Source: Raphanus sativus (taxonomy: Eukaryota; Streptophyta; Magnoliopsida; Brassicales; Brassicaceae). Taken from it: 64,000 bases of DNA. The notes under the pieces were generated by a model, which saw only the letters and a list, made by a program, of their open reading frames with translations, had not been told where the DNA came from and made no database searches. How positions within the stretch are numbered: position 1 is the stretch's first letter; the number at the start of each line of letters is the position of its first letter. Both the position numbers and the translations under genes were made by a program. The stretch is from the NCBI RefSeq assembly GCF_000801105.2, contig NC_079516.1:7812001-7876000 (forward strand), read 5' to 3'. This document shows positions 1-12,443 of this stretch, piece by piece.

Positions 1-562
1 AAGCCCAAGTTGTGAGAAAAGGCCCACTAGTAGATCAAACTCGTTTTTTTCTTTTAACTTAAATGTATTAATAAGATAGTACACATATAAATACATAATA
101 ATAACAATAATGGAAAAAATAATAATAACATAAGTAAAATGATGAGGAAAACACTAGCTACATTCGTGAGTTTCAACTCTATTGATTTTTTTTGTGATTT
201 TTGATTTTTTTCTTGCAAACTAATCCCCTTTGTTGCATAATATTGGTCTTAATATAATTTAAATCAATATAATCTTTGGCTTAAAATATAATGTATTGAT
301 TCAAAAATAAAATAAATATTGAAAAATTAGTTTTCGAAGATTGTATAAATATCTATTGTTGATGCCTCCTCCATGATTCAAATAATGATTTCAGAGATAA
401 ATTCTAATACCAATTATATTGTATCCAAATATATTCTGAAAATTCTCCGTTAAAAAACAACACATTTCTTCTTATTTTTTTCTGGTCTCTAGATCATTTT
501 CAACATTCTGAATCTATCGTAGATTTTTGGTGTCCATAATAAATCCGATATAATTATGTTTT

Positions 563-626
<64 letters not shown>

Positions 627-1858
627 AGCATAGTTAAAACATCATTATTTCTGAAATACCCAAAAGGATTCTTCATCTTATTTATCTAAATATCCAAATG
701 GTAAAATAAATTAAACCAATAAAAATAACAACAAATAAGTGATGTTTAACTGTGTTTTTTTTATAAAACTGAAATATTCTAAAAGAAAATACTGATACAG
801 ATGTGCTTAGACTATGTACATTGATAAAAAAAGATTCAACATCCTAATTTACACTTTTTAATATTATACATTATTTTTTTCTTCCACTTATTTGTTCAAC
901 ATCTATACAATTTTTACATCTTCAATGATTTTGTTTAATAAAATACAACATTCTACCCTTCCCCCCCCTCCACAATATTTTTTCACTTTTATTTTCTTTA
1001 TATTTACATATAAGCAATGACAATCTATAGAAATTAAATCAAAATAATTAATACTAAATAAAGTTAAAAATAAATTTTCTTTTTTTCTTTTATATTTTCA
1101 GACCAATAAATACAAAATATAGAAACCATCATTTTGAATGTTTAAAAATGAAAATTTTAATAACTCAAATCAAATGAAATAAGTTTCTATTTGTACAGTT
1201 TTTAAAATAATGAATTTTAGTATAAAATAATAAATAAAAAATATTTTACTAACAAATAACTGAACTCAAATAATTTCGGTGTAAAAAGGAAATACTAAAA
1301 ATCACTTCAACCAATAAAGAAACACCATACTTATATTTTAAATTGAAAAATAAAAATATTTTCATCCAACTCATTAATTTAATTCCATGTATCTTATTTT
1401 ATCCCCACTTTGGTAAATTCAAATAGTTGAATCTTTTCAACCAAGTTTAATCCACATACTCTTCCATATTTATCCAAACTCACCAAAATATATTCAACAT
1501 CTAGCTAGCCTAGAATACTTCAAAATGTATATCTTTTTGGCCATAACATATACTTTGTTAAGAATGATCTTTTAGTCAACTTTTTCGAGAATACAGTATG
1601 GTATATTTGTTGGCATAGAGGCGTGTATGTATACAACGAAATTTATACACATGTACTTGGTCCATCAGTGCAATGTGCATGACTATGAAAATCACATTTC
1701 TTTACTCCACAACCTACTACGTCTATGTACATAAAAATAAATGAAAGCGTACAGAGATTTGAACTTAAAAAGTACAGCGTGAAAACCCAAACAAACCCTT
1801 TTATCGTATCAAATGAAACAAGTGAGTAAAGGTTTCACACACGCAAATTAACCTCCAA
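1..1858. other. AT-rich intergenic DNA, no gene seen
   Basis: No open reading frame with gene-like composition is visible. The stretch is AT-rich with many short poly-A and poly-T runs, one long TA microsatellite (listed separately) and a short C-run near 961-968. It is the 3' flank of the minus-strand proline-rich protein gene. Confidence 0.6.
565..622. repeat. (AT)n microsatellite
   Basis: An uninterrupted AT dinucleotide run of about 29 units. Similar shorter runs occur at 15565-15581, 15605-15634, 49842-49862 and 55041-55085. Such runs are unstable in length and are error-prone in assembly. Confidence 0.95.
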
Positions 1859-2521
1859 TTACCCAAGAATATCATCAAACTTACATTTGAAGCCAGGAGG
1901 TGGAGGCTTTCCGCAGTCGAGAAGAATCTCAATAGCAATGGGAATGATGAGGTCCATATTGAAAAATTTGGCTTCAATGGTAGTACATAGGCAAATGGCT
2001 GCGTCCATGCTAAATAAACCTCCCAAAACCGGGCAACACGTTTGCTTAGCGTAGCTTTTACCAATTCCCATGTGAATGCAACCTCCAAGAATGTCCACAC
2101 AAGCGCCTAGTTTCAGGGTGTCGATTGGGCAAGTCTCTGGTTTTGGCACGACAGGTGGAGTTGGTGTCGGTAGTGGGCACGGTATTGGTGGTGGGCACGG
2201 TGATTTTGGTGGGCAGAGTATTGGTGCTGGGCAAGGTGTTGGCGACGTTACCACAGGTGGAGGCTTGTGGGACGGTGGTTTAATGGTTGGCGGTTTCATG
2301 GGTGGTTTAGGGGTTGATGGAGGTGGTTTAACGGTGGGCGGTTTCGTGGGTGGTTTTGGCGGTTTGACAGCAGGTGACTGAGGCGGTTTGACGGGATGAT
2401 TTGGCGGGTTGTGGGGATCCGATGATGGTTTAGGAGGGCTACAGTCGCAAACGAAGGAGAGGGCAAGGAAGCTGAGGAATAGGAGAATGAGAAAGGATAT
2501 GTTGTGTGTGAGAGACCCCAT
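1859..2521 (-). CDS. CWLP: hybrid proline-rich cell-wall protein (CWLP-like, 8CM domain)
   Basis: Single-exon gene of 220 aa. Residues 1 to about 27 form a hydrophobic signal peptide. A proline-rich stretch of PPxxKPP and PTPxPP units follows to about residue 130. The C-terminus is an eight-cysteine (8CM) domain starting at CPIDTLKLGACVDILGG, with the CC and CLC signatures and a terminal PPPPGFKC. This architecture defines plant hybrid proline-rich proteins, thought to link the cell wall to the plasma membrane. The N-terminus MGSLTHNISFLILLF and the 8CM strongly resemble Arabidopsis CWLP (At3g22120), and the downstream genes match the same Arabidopsis block. Compared with CWLP as I remember it, the proline-rich part is much shorter. 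There is a ninth cysteine in the GGC after the second 8CM cysteine, and the tail after the last cysteine is KFDDILG rather than a short PA end. Family assignment is firm; exact orthology is inferred. Confidence 0.85.
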   Translation of the reverse strand: MGSLTHNISFLILLFLSFLALSFVCDCSPPKPSSDPHNPPNHPVKPPQSPAVKPPKPPTKPPTVKPPPSTPKPPMKPPTIKPPSHKPPPVVTSPTPCPAPILCPPKSPCPPPIPCPLPTPTPPVVPKPETCPIDTLKLGACVDILGGCIHMGIGKSYAKQTCCPVLGGLFSMDAAICLCTTIEAKFFNMDLIIPIAIEILLDCGKPPPPGFKCKFDDILG

Positions 2522-4591
2522 TTTTTCTGAAATGAGGGTTTTCTGTGCACCCTTTTATAGAAAGATATTTGAAGATTTTAAAGTATATGTTTTATAGTAC
2601 AAAATATTAATTGTAAGCCAAAGTGTGGTTAGATGATTGAAATTGGATTTTATTAAAGCACCGAAATATTTGGTCACTACATTACAGAAAGAATAAAGGG
2701 ATTCATGATACTTTCCAAAACTGGCATATTTTTGTAAGGGAACTTTTTATAGATTCTCTTGTTAGGGAAAATCTGGTACAAGGCTAATTATTATTTCGAT
2801 AAAATTCTAAATGTGGACTCTCATGCGAACCTATTTGTTATAGCTTGTAAGGTACTGGAACTTAAGTAACAATTATTCTCTGCAAGAAAAGCTGCTAGGA
2901 TCTTGACTCTTCTAGGTTTGGCAATCAAGGGTCTATTTTTGTGGACTGAACCAAAATCATCACCTGCATTGTAGAGGATCAGCACCACGATTAGGAACTT
3001 GACTTATGCTAGTTTGGAGGAAATCTCGTACGTATAATAGTTTTTGTTTCAATTTATTCACTAGTTTTGTAGGCTTTATTTATATAAAGTACATAACTTG
3101 TTTAGTAAATTTTTAAATAATAGAATAGAAAATCTAACTATGAATACTAATTTTCTTTATACTAATTTTCTTAATAACTACAAAAATATATTCTAAATAT
3201 CTCGTAATCTTTGAGATCTTGTAATACTTCCTGCAAGCTAAGTTCATGCGTGATAACACCTATGAAATTGGACAATCATCAAATCATTTTTGTGATGTTT
3301 ATACCTTACTATAGAACCATTAATGATGCTTATACCTCACCAAAGTCATGATCAATGGCGTTTATGCCTCCCCAAAATCACCAATTCGGTGAAAAATATA
3401 TAGTAGTTGTGTATTTTCATCGTCTTATGCCACTATGCGTATTGAATGTATCCATCTGATTCATGCTCAAAGTCCACTACAGAGGAACTCTCAAGACCTC
3501 TTCTGAACTCCACTCCACAACACTTAGTCCGACCACCATTGTAAGATCCATCTGAAGCCCAATATCCTCCAACCCACAAACGAAAAAAGAAAGTCCCGTA
3601 AAAGCAAATGAAAATCGCTTAGATTGATTGAAAAAAATAGAGAATATTAATCAAAAGTAGAAATCTTTAATCCGAAATAGAAAGAGAACGAAAACAAACG
3701 AAGAACTAACTTTGGGCTTGGAAAATTCATTCTCTCCAACATGATTCTCACTCTCAAACGCACACTCAGCAGTCACAGATTCATCTCATCGATTTGAAGA
3801 TTAGGGTTCGTCGAGTGAAAGAGGTGAATTGGGATAAATTAAGATGACTTTCCCGATAGAAGTGTTGGGTTTACCAACTCCGTGTCGTTTTAAGTAAACA
3901 TGTCGACGTTTTTTCTTTAAATGAAACACAGTGTTTCATGTTAACGGAGAAACGTCTACTGTGGACGATAAAAGTTACGGAGGGACGAGAACGTTAACGG
4001 ACATATAGTTGAAAGTTTATTTCACATAATTTTTAGTTTAGGGTTTGTTTTCGATTGATCTTTAGTTGAAGGTATAAATTACTAAAAATCCATTAAAGAA
4101 AATAATTAATAAATAAAATATTAACCAATTATAATGGTTTTTTATTTTTTAAATAGTTATTTTCGTGCATGAGCACAAGAAAATAATTAATTAATAAAAT
4201 ATTAACCAATTATAATGGTTTTTTATTTCTTAAATAGTTATTTCCGTGCATGAGCACAGAAAAAATTATCTAGTTATTAATAATTGATGGATCAAAAAAT
4301 TATATAATTGTACAATACATTCCTATTCGTACGTATAAATAACGTTTTTAATATTAAAATAGTAAGTTTTCTAATTCTTTTAAGTAGCTATGTCTTTAAT
4401 TATGTATATGTAGGATTTTTTTTAACGCTTATTAAGCCATCAAGACAAGGGTTCAACAGAACTTCCAAGACAAAAAAAAAAAAGAAAACCATACGGTCCA
4501 TACCAGTAAGCAGGTGGAAAAAACAGAAAGTAAAAATGGTTGACGTATATGTAGGGATTTATTAAAGCTAAAAAGCTATAAGCCTAGTACT
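2522..4591. other. intergenic DNA upstream of the CWLP-like gene
   Basis: No supported gene. The last five bases (4587-4591, GTACT) are the target-site duplication of the copia insertion. The stretch also contains an 81-bp tandem duplication (4097-4258). Small reading frames here, including one at 4308-4565, have no recognisable domain and low-complexity composition. Confidence 0.5.
4097..4258. repeat. 81-bp tandem duplication
   Basis: Two direct copies with an 81-bp period, starting at 4097 and 4178, each ending in GTGCATGAGCACA. They differ by a few bases and a small indel. No function can be assigned. Confidence 0.8.
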
Positions 4592-4778
4592 TGTTATGTA
4601 CCAGATTGTGATCGACATAACCGGACCGACCAGGACCGTACCGACCGCAGGAGATAATGCTTATCGACTGTTGTACTTATCCACTTAGGATAAACACGAC
4701 CTGATATATATATATATATGTAAGACCTCTGGTCGAGATTAATAATAGAAACAAGTTTCCCCACTTAGTTTTACAACA
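4592..4778 (+). repeat. left LTR of copia element
   Basis: 187 bp, starts TGTTATG and ends ACAACA, preceded by GTACT (4587-4591). It contains a TATATATATATATATG run about 50 bp before the end that could serve as a TATA region. The bases directly after it (TTATCAGCACGA, 4781-4792) occupy the primer-binding position; I did not assign a tRNA. Confidence 0.93.
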
Positions 4779-4818
4779 CGTTATCAGCACGATACGTTCT
4801 CTAAAACCCGAGCTACCC

Positions 4819-5371
4819 AAAAACCCTAAAAACGGCGCATCTTAAAATCGCTCTATCTCTCCAACCGTAAGGATCCAGACGACGCGCCACATATCAAATC
4901 GAAGCTCTCGACGAAACCAAACCAACGCCGTAAACCTCGTGTCAATCTGATCTCAGACGCTCCCTCACGCTCTGTTTCAATACGCGCCGCCAGTAACCTT
5001 AAAAACCCTAATTTCGGCACAACTTCAAATCGATCGATCTCTTCAACAATGAGGAACCAGACGACGAGTAATATATCAAATTAAAGCTCTTGACGAGGCG
5101 AATCTAACGCCGTCGGCCTCGCCTCTATCTGACTCCGGACGCGCCCTCACGCTCTATTCTAAGACGCGCCGTCAAGTGACCTAAAACCCTGAAATTCTAA
5201 AACTCATTCGACGACTTCAAACCGTTCGTTCTCTCAAACCGTAAGGATCCAGACGACGTGTAATATATCAAATTGAAGCTCTTGACGTGAAGAATCCATC
5301 GCCGCAAACCTCGTATCAATCCGATATCAAACGCGCCCTCAAGTTCCGTTCCAACCCGCGCCGTCAACTAC
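4819..5371 (+). repeat. threefold ~182-bp tandem repeat in the retroelement leader
   Basis: Three diverged tandem units, at about 4819-5000, 5001-5182 and 5183-5371. Each begins near AAACCCTAA or AAACCCTGAA, contains GGA(T/A)CCAGACGACG in its first third, then ATATCAAAT and AAGCTCT(C/T)GACG, and ends with GCGCCG(C/T)CA. They lie between the primer-binding position and the first gag-like sequence, so they form the untranslated leader of the element. Confidence 0.8.
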
Positions 5372-5979
5372 CCTAAAACCCTAATCAAAAGCCTAAACCG
5401 CAGCCTCTCTTTATACTTTGTTATTTTCTGCGATTTACTTCATCTATCTATAATAACTTATTTTGATTCATTTTTGATTAAGGTTTCTAAAGATACAAGA
5501 GGTTTTTGCTCAACCTAAGACACGCGACCAGCTCCTGATCCGTTCCGGTCATGCAGTTCGCGATCCGACTTGTTCCAGCTCTCGGTGGTCCAAATCTACA
5601 CTTCAAAGTTCTAAAGGTAAAGTTTGAAACCTAAAAGAACTCATAATCGAACATGGTTGATTGATAAAGGAATGACCATTAAAATTTTGCAAAACCCCAA
5701 ATCAAACCCTACCAAAGATTAATAGGTCCAAACCCTTCCATGAGTAAATCGAAACTCTTAAACCAAAAGTTCGATATGAGATTGTTTTACAATTAAAATC
5801 AAAACCACAATGGTTTCTGAATCTCAAAACCTCTTTGATCTTAATGATCAAATCGATAAAACCTAGAAATCGATCAATCCCCTTTAAAATCTAAATCTGA
5901 TCGATTTCATCAAAAAAAAAAAAAACCCTATTTTTTTATTAACTTGAAATTCGATTGTCTACTTGATTGTTTGATAGAA

Positions 5980-6130
5980 AATTTCGAAAATATAAAATTT
6001 CCATTTATAGAAAGTTTCAAAAATAGAAAGTTTCCATTTATAGAAAGTTTCGAAAATATAAAGTTTCCATTTTTAGAAAGTTTCCTTTTATAGAATTTTT
6101 TTTTTTTGAAATTTTGTTTTTATAGAATTT
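5980..6130 (+). repeat. degenerate ~36-bp minisatellite
   Basis: Repeated GAAAGTTTCCATTTATA and GAAAGTTTCGAAAATATA blocks inside the retrotransposon interior, before the gag-like region. Probably expanded by slippage. No function seen. Confidence 0.7.
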
Positions 6131-9100
6131 TATGGGAAACTTCTGTGATTCATTGATCATCTAGAAATTTTTTCTAAGATTGCATCATAACTTCGATTAT
6201 TTTGCTTGCACCAATACTTATTAAAAAAAAAAAAAAAAAAAAAATTCTTTCTTTGGTGCGTGTGATAAGAAGTATTGATATGAATAATAAAATTTTCTAA
6301 AAAGATTACTTAACATAAATTAAGACCTGTTTTGGATAATGTGATTTCAGATGTCGAATTTCGAAACTTCAGATTATACTACCCTAAAATCTTTATGGAG
6401 ATAATTGATTGAAAATGGCAAATGAACACTTCAGTAGTCCTGATGTCAAGAGGACTCGGACAGTGTATTAATCAAGGTAATTATGTAACTGAAAGTGAAA
6501 AAAATAAATAAAGCCATAACAATTATGTGCTATCATCTCACTAAGGATCTGAGAGAGCAGTATGAAAATACTAGGGATCCTTATGACCTCTGGTCAAAAC
6601 AAAACTTCAGATTCTCAATGGTATTATGGCAAAAGGCCATAGATGAATGAAAGATTCTCAGGTTCTAGGATTTTGAATCCGTGGACAAATATCATTCTGC
6701 TCAAATGAGAATCACCTATAGTTTTTAAACTATGTGCTGAAGTGGTAACAGAAGAGGACTTATTTTATATGAACTATTCCACATTTCATTCAAAGGATAT
6801 GTTGTTATCACATAAGTCTAAAAGGTTTCACGACCTATAAAGACTTATTATCATGCCTATTGGCAGCCGAGCAAAGAAAGCAGAAAATTCGAGATACCAT
6901 CAACTGATTGATAAAATTTAGTAAACATACATTGAGAAACAAGACAATGATATGAAACCTCCTGAAAACATTGAGGATGAAAATGATATATAAGAAAAAT
7001 CTGAGGAAGCCGTATGGAAAATATAAATTGTGAGGTTGGCTTACACATTGATTAAAGAATCAAAGATTCAGACATTCTGATTTCATGTTTTATGTTTTGA
7101 TTTGATTTGCTTGTCATTTATAAAATTTATAGCAATAATAAAAGTTGATTCTGGTCTTATATTATCTTGCTTGATTGGCTTGATAATTCCTTGATTGATA
7201 AATGACAAATGAAAATTTAGAAAATGAGTATAGTAATTAAAAATCATCCGACCAAAGGCATTGCCTAAAATGGGCATGAATTATTCACCGAAATAAAAGT
7301 TCCATTTGAGTTATAAAATTTTGAAAAGTGAATGGTTTCCACATTGAACCAATGGGCAAAGGAAATATAAGTTCCTTAAGATTATAAAGAAAGTAAAAAT
7401 TGCCCAAGGCATAAAAATGGTCGAGACTGTACTCCCAACTGATCTAAACTATGCTAAAATATCAGTATGATAAAGGCAAAAGGCCTAGATAACCAGATAT
7501 GTTGACCACGAAATTTTATACACTTTATGGCATGACTGGACTAGCCATCCAGGTCTTTAAAATTGATGCAAAGATTGATATCGAGAAAAGGCACAAAAGA
7601 GTTATCCCATAGAATCTCATGTTGTGTAACATGTACACAAGGGAAACTCAATAGGCTATAATGTTCCAAGCATCTAAAAGATTTATAGCATGTTCATGAG
7701 GGGGAGAAATGACACTCCCGTGGTCTATGAACAACACTAAAAATCCGAGTGACATGGTTTATGACCATGATAGAACTTGGCCGAATTCTTTGTGATACAA
7801 AGATCACTAGCTAATGCTTGGGAACACATAGATTTACATGTAATGATAATATGCATCAGGCCATATAAAGTGAGCATAGATATTCCCATCTAAAGATGAT
7901 AAAGGGTCATGATCCAGACGTAGACCATCCTAAGAGATTATGTTTAGACCACCATAATAATATGTGCCGTCTAGGATGGAACCTCATAAGAAGATGAGAT
8001 AAGATTGGGAATATATGTTGGATATGAGAAATCTTTCTCCCACGATTTTATAAGAAACCTTGAGCCAAATATGGGTGATCAGATTAAGGCAAGGTTCACG
8101 GATTGTATGATTAAATCCGACTATCCAACATCAGGGGGAGAAAGAAATAAGCTGGTACAAGTATAAAGAAATGGAATGATATTAACCATCCTTGTCTTGG
8201 CAAGATCCTCGGACCAGAGAATATGATTTAAGACGTCCAAAGAAAGATCATACAAAGCTAGCTAAAAGAATGCCAGACAGATTAGACCCGAAAGAAAAGA
8301 AAAAGAATGACTAAGTCATACCAGCTTAAGCACCACGAAATTAATGTCCTAGAAGAGACATAATCAAGTTGCTATAGAGTCTAAAGATAGACCAATATGT
8401 TCCATAAGATAAGGAACCTCAGAAATGAAAAGAAAGGTGCATAGAAATGACATATCTGAGGTCATAAGAGAAACCAGACCAGACATTAAGATAAGGCTGC
8501 GCAGCTAAACATCTAAGATACCAGACCATGTAGTTTGGGACGCCAAACTGCAAGGTAAATGAAGGTTCTTAGTAAGAGTGAAATCTCTAATCGATTAGTT
8601 CATGTCTGGAACACAATGGAACACTATAAAAGAAGTGTCGACACATAAAAGATAAAGATGCATAAGGAAATAGCACTTGAGTTTAAAAAATATAAGCGAG
8701 GATCAGAACCCACGAGAATACAAGAATGCATTCATAGACTAAAGGAAACCGTGGGGATTCAAAGAAAGATTCAAAGAATCTATAAAAGAGATGGGTGCAT
8801 TGGCCATATATAGAAACACCATCTGATAAGATAAAACCAGTGAAAAATAGGTCTTGTGTGGGAAAGGAAAAGAAATCGTGAGACATGGACTAAGGTGTTC
8901 ATATTCCTATTTAAAGTATTCAAGGAATGGCTTGATTACACAAGGATACTCACAGAGACCAAAAGAACAGATTATAAGGAGATATACTCATATGTTGTGG
9001 ATGCTACTACAAATTCGAAAAGGTCTGGATATAAGTAGAAAGAAATGTAGTAAGTAGCATATTGATCACTGGATAAAGAAATGATAAAAGTATCAAAAAG

Positions 9101-10237
9101 ATGAGAAGAAATTCTCATAGAATAGTTTTGTTCCTAAGCTATTCATGGACTGAAACAAGGCAGCTGCGAATGATAGACTAAGAAAATAATTAGTACAACC
9201 AGTCCATATATCCCTATAGAGGATATTATAATTCCTTGTGTTATGTTTATAACAAACCAACCTAAAGAGAGGTTCAATGATTTCAATGATACAAGTTATC
9301 AATTGATTAAACAGGCTATGTCTTACATATGGTAAAACTGCAGAAAAATCATAGCCGTGTGAGTGTGTGAATGATTAAGTCAGCACGCCTAAAGTGAGAA
9401 CCATAATCTAAGATAGTGACCAGAAGCATACCTGGTCGTGGCTTACTAAGTATAGTATTGCTAAAGGCAAGAAAAGATCGATAGCTATGTATAAAAGACA
9501 TGAGTGCATTTGACTGCGAATTCATAGTTTGATGAGTTCCATTGCAGCAAATAATTATTTATGGTTTTACCTTAGACACTCATGGTAATGGACGTGTATA
9601 GACAAGGTCTATAACATAACATTGATCGACAAAAGGAAATAAAGAAAGAATGGCTACAATGGATAAAACAATTGGCACATCGAAGAGAAATAAGTCCAAA
9701 TGGGCAAAAGATATAAAGAGAAGTGGTTCGTATGTGTTTGGGTCAGAAGACTCAATATATATTGAATGTCCACGTTTTGATAAAGCCATATAACCAAAGT
9801 ATATCCGTTGGACATGAAAAGGACCTGCAAGTAAAGTTTTATTGCAGACTATAAAGTCCATCCGAGCATCGTTCGAAGCGCCATCAGTCCGACCATGACA
9901 TGGAGTGATCAGCAGCAAAGATGTACATCCTGACCACATCTTTATGGAGTTCCAAAGACATCAAGACGTCCAACATTCACTAGTTCATTTAAGGAGAATC
10001 CAGTTGATCATCTTCACCAATTCACATGCAGCTTCAACGTTCAGGAAGACTCGGATACCAGATAGAATGCGTCTACTACAGTGATGCATTCATTAGGGGG
10101 AGTTCATGTGTTGTACTTTTTCCTGTCCATGGTTTCCCATTTTGCCACATTGGTTTTGGGGTTTTCCAGGAGAAGTTTTAATGAGGCAACATTAAGCATG
10201 CAACGAACCAGTACCAGATGTGTCGATCAAGGGGGAG

Positions 10238-10424
10238 TGTTATGTACCAGATTGTGATCGACATAACCGGACCGACCAGGACCGTACCGACCGCAGGAGA
10301 TAATGCTTATCGACTGTTGTACTTATCCACTTAGGATAAACACGACCTGATATATATATATATATGTAAGACCTCTGGTCGAGATTAATAATAGAAACAA
10401 GTTTCCCCACTTAGTTTTACAACA
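10238..10424 (+). repeat. right LTR of copia element
   Basis: 187 bp, appearing identical base for base to the left LTR. It is preceded by the purine tract AAGGGGGAG (10229-10237) and followed by the target duplication GTACT (10425-10429). Confidence 0.93.
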
Positions 10425-10429
10425 GTACT

Positions 10430-12096
10430 CTTATTTTCTGTAAGTTAATAGAATAGTTAGAAGTGATTTCAAACATCAGACATTGGCCAAATTTTTATTT
10501 TTTTTCCCTCAAGGTTTTAATATTGATAATAGAAAATTTTGACAGTCGAAATAATTTTTATTTATGTACATTTATAATGTGAGGTGGAAGTTTAATGAGA
10601 GTTCTTAGTTTTGTTTACAAACATCATACGCATGGACTTGGATAATTACATGATCAGCTAAAAAGTTCAACCCAACTACTAGTCCACCACTACATAAACT
10701 CATAGAAGTATATTTAAAAATGTTACTTCAGAAACTGTTAGGTGAAGAAACATTCAAAATTTTGTTCCAATTCAATCCTTTTATGTGTGTTTCAGTCACC
10801 TTTTAGTCTAGAATATTTTAATTTCTGTAGAATTAATGCTACCATTGTTAAAATGAACATATATCATTCAATCATAAATAATAATAAAGAAAATATAGAT
10901 ATTTTTGTCAACATAATTTTTTTTTTAAATAGTTGGGAGTCTTTAGATATTTCTGTAATTTGAGTAGTATCGTGATTGGTGAGTGAACTCAAAATGCATT
11001 TTGATATTAAGAAAAAGACAAGTGCAAGGTTAGTGGGACTCACAATATTGTTAGATTCATCCCCTCTTCCCATCCCATTTCTCACTCAGTTTTGTCATTT
11101 CTTCAATGTTTTTCTTCTTCTAAAATTCTTCATTATCAAATCCCTTTATATTATTTTATGTGGCTAATGGAAATAAAACTACGACAATATATAATTATTC
11201 TCTTTAATTAATTTATGGGTTTATTTTAAGAATCTAAAATGTAAAAGAAAACAACAAAAAATTAAAGACATTCTACCAGTTTTTGGTTTTAGGATATTAG
11301 GCTATTAGCAAACTCTAAACATATATTAACATCGATCGTCCAAGACCTATCTCAGTCTAAATCATAATAAATATGAGCGGGGAAGGAACTGAAAAGAAGG
11401 AAAATAAACGATAATGTAAGAATCTGGTCATGTTCGTGTTGGTAGCCTACCTTCACCAAAAAGCTTCCTCTGTTTCCGAACGAAAGGCAAGTTTGATGTC
11501 TCTATGATCCAATAGTCTTATATCCATATTTTATATTGTTATATGATTATTCTGGTCTTTAAGAAAATTCTCCCTTAATATATGTCAATAATCTTAAAAA
11601 GTGAATGATTGAAGACAAAGAAAAACAAAGCCAAATTCAATTGTGAAATAGAAAAAAGCCTTTTGACCAGAAAATGAAAAGGCCAATCACAGTTTTCCGT
11701 CTACAAGTCAAATGATAATACGTTCTGATAACTCTTTTTTGGTAAAATTCTGATAACTATTATGCCATAAGAAAGAAGAAAATTATAAAGTTACATGTTA
11801 CATGTTACGTTCTTATTCTCTATTACCGCGCTAATTTGATAAAGGTACTTTCACATTAAGTTCGTGTTTTGAGAATTGTCTACAATCCAATCAGAATGCA
11901 AAAGTTGGATGTAAAGCCATTTCCTCGTGTATCCTCCATTCTATGCACGTTTTATAAAAGAGGTTATAATTAAAGTTATAGCACAAAGATTCTTTTCTTT
12001 TTTTGTAACTGGATAGCACAAATATTCGTATTCTCTCTCTTTTCAATTCGTATTCTCTATCTTGTCGAGCTAATTTGGTAAAGCAGCCAAAGTTTC
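10430..12096. other. intergenic DNA, no gene seen
   Basis: AT-rich sequence between the copia element and the Cassandra LTR. The short reading frames here (10742-10963, 11891-12163 and others) lack domains and overlap on both strands, and the latter runs into the transposon LTR. The five bases 12092-12096 (GTTTC) are the target duplication of the next element. Confidence 0.55.
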
Positions 12097-12443
12097 TGTA
12101 ACACCCCGACCGCCCACAGCTAATGGGCCACCCACGCCCGCTCTCTCGGCCCGTGGGCCCCATCCCATCCGACGGTCGGTCGTTAATTTTCTAAGGCTCA
12201 GAATCATTGTTTACTGACCCTGCAATCACCACCCGACCTTTCCCCGTGCTTTGGCCTCACTCACACGCTATCGCGAATCACTTCCCGATAGGTCACCCAT
12301 CCTTCCACTACTCCAGCTCAAGCACGCTTAACTCTGGAGTTCTTTCAGGATGTGCTCCGGAAAAGGTAAGTCAACTTTGGTGATATAGGTAGCCAAATCA
12401 ATTCTCTTAAGCCTTTTCACATATCACAACTCGGGATGTTACA
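12097..12443 (-). mobile_element. solo LTR of a Cassandra-type TRIM with 5S rRNA-like sequence
   Basis: 347 bp bounded by TGTAACA..TGTTACA-type ends and flanked by GTTTC on both sides (12092-12096 and 12444-12448), a 5-bp target duplication. Read on the minus strand it begins TGTAACATCCCGAGTTG and ends GGTCGGGGTGTTACA. At about 12255-12362 the minus strand holds a 5S rRNA-like core: AACTCCAGAGTTAAGCGTGC and GGATGGGTGACCTATC correspond to AACTCCGCAGTTAAGCGTGC and GGATGGGTGACCTCCT of plant 5S rRNA. LTRs with an embedded 5S gene are the hallmark of Cassandra terminal-repeat retrotransposons in miniature. No second LTR or internal domain adjoins it, so it is a solo LTR left by recombination between the two ends. 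Confidence 0.88.
12255..12362 (-). ncRNA. 5S rRNA-like sequence within Cassandra LTR
   Basis: Most of the 3' two thirds of plant 5S rRNA is recognisable, including the internal-promoter region GTTAAGCGTGCTTG and the block GGATGGGTGACC. It is diverged from true 5S and lies inside a transposon LTR, so it is not a functional 5S gene. In Cassandra it is thought to supply an RNA polymerase III promoter. Confidence 0.75.

Larger units (their letters stand above)
4592..10424 (+). mobile_element. Ty1/copia LTR retrotransposon, interior decayed
   Basis: A complete 5.83-kb element. It has 187-bp LTRs at both ends (TGTTATGTACC...TTTTACAACA), a 5-bp target duplication GTACT at 4587-4591 and 10425-10429, and a purine tract AAGGGGGAG just before the right LTR. 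Copia identity comes from broken protein motifs on the plus strand. A gag-like HLTKDLREQYENTRDPYDLW lies at about 6534-6596. The reverse-transcriptase GYSQRP is at about 8944-8961, followed in a shifted frame by DYKEIYSYVVDATT at about 8970-9011, as in the copia QGxSQRPG..DYEETYSPV.D core. Stops and frameshifts interrupt everything and no reading frame exceeds about 120 codons. By eye the two LTRs are identical, so insertion was recent although the coding part is dead. It therefore probably moved with enzymes supplied by a relative. Confidence 0.9.

Noticed and set aside
11891..12163. 90-codon minus-strand ORF with GPTGRESGRGWPISCGRSGC
   Set aside because: Its first 20 or so codons lie in the GC-rich end of the Cassandra LTR and the rest is AT-rich flank; it is a chance frame.
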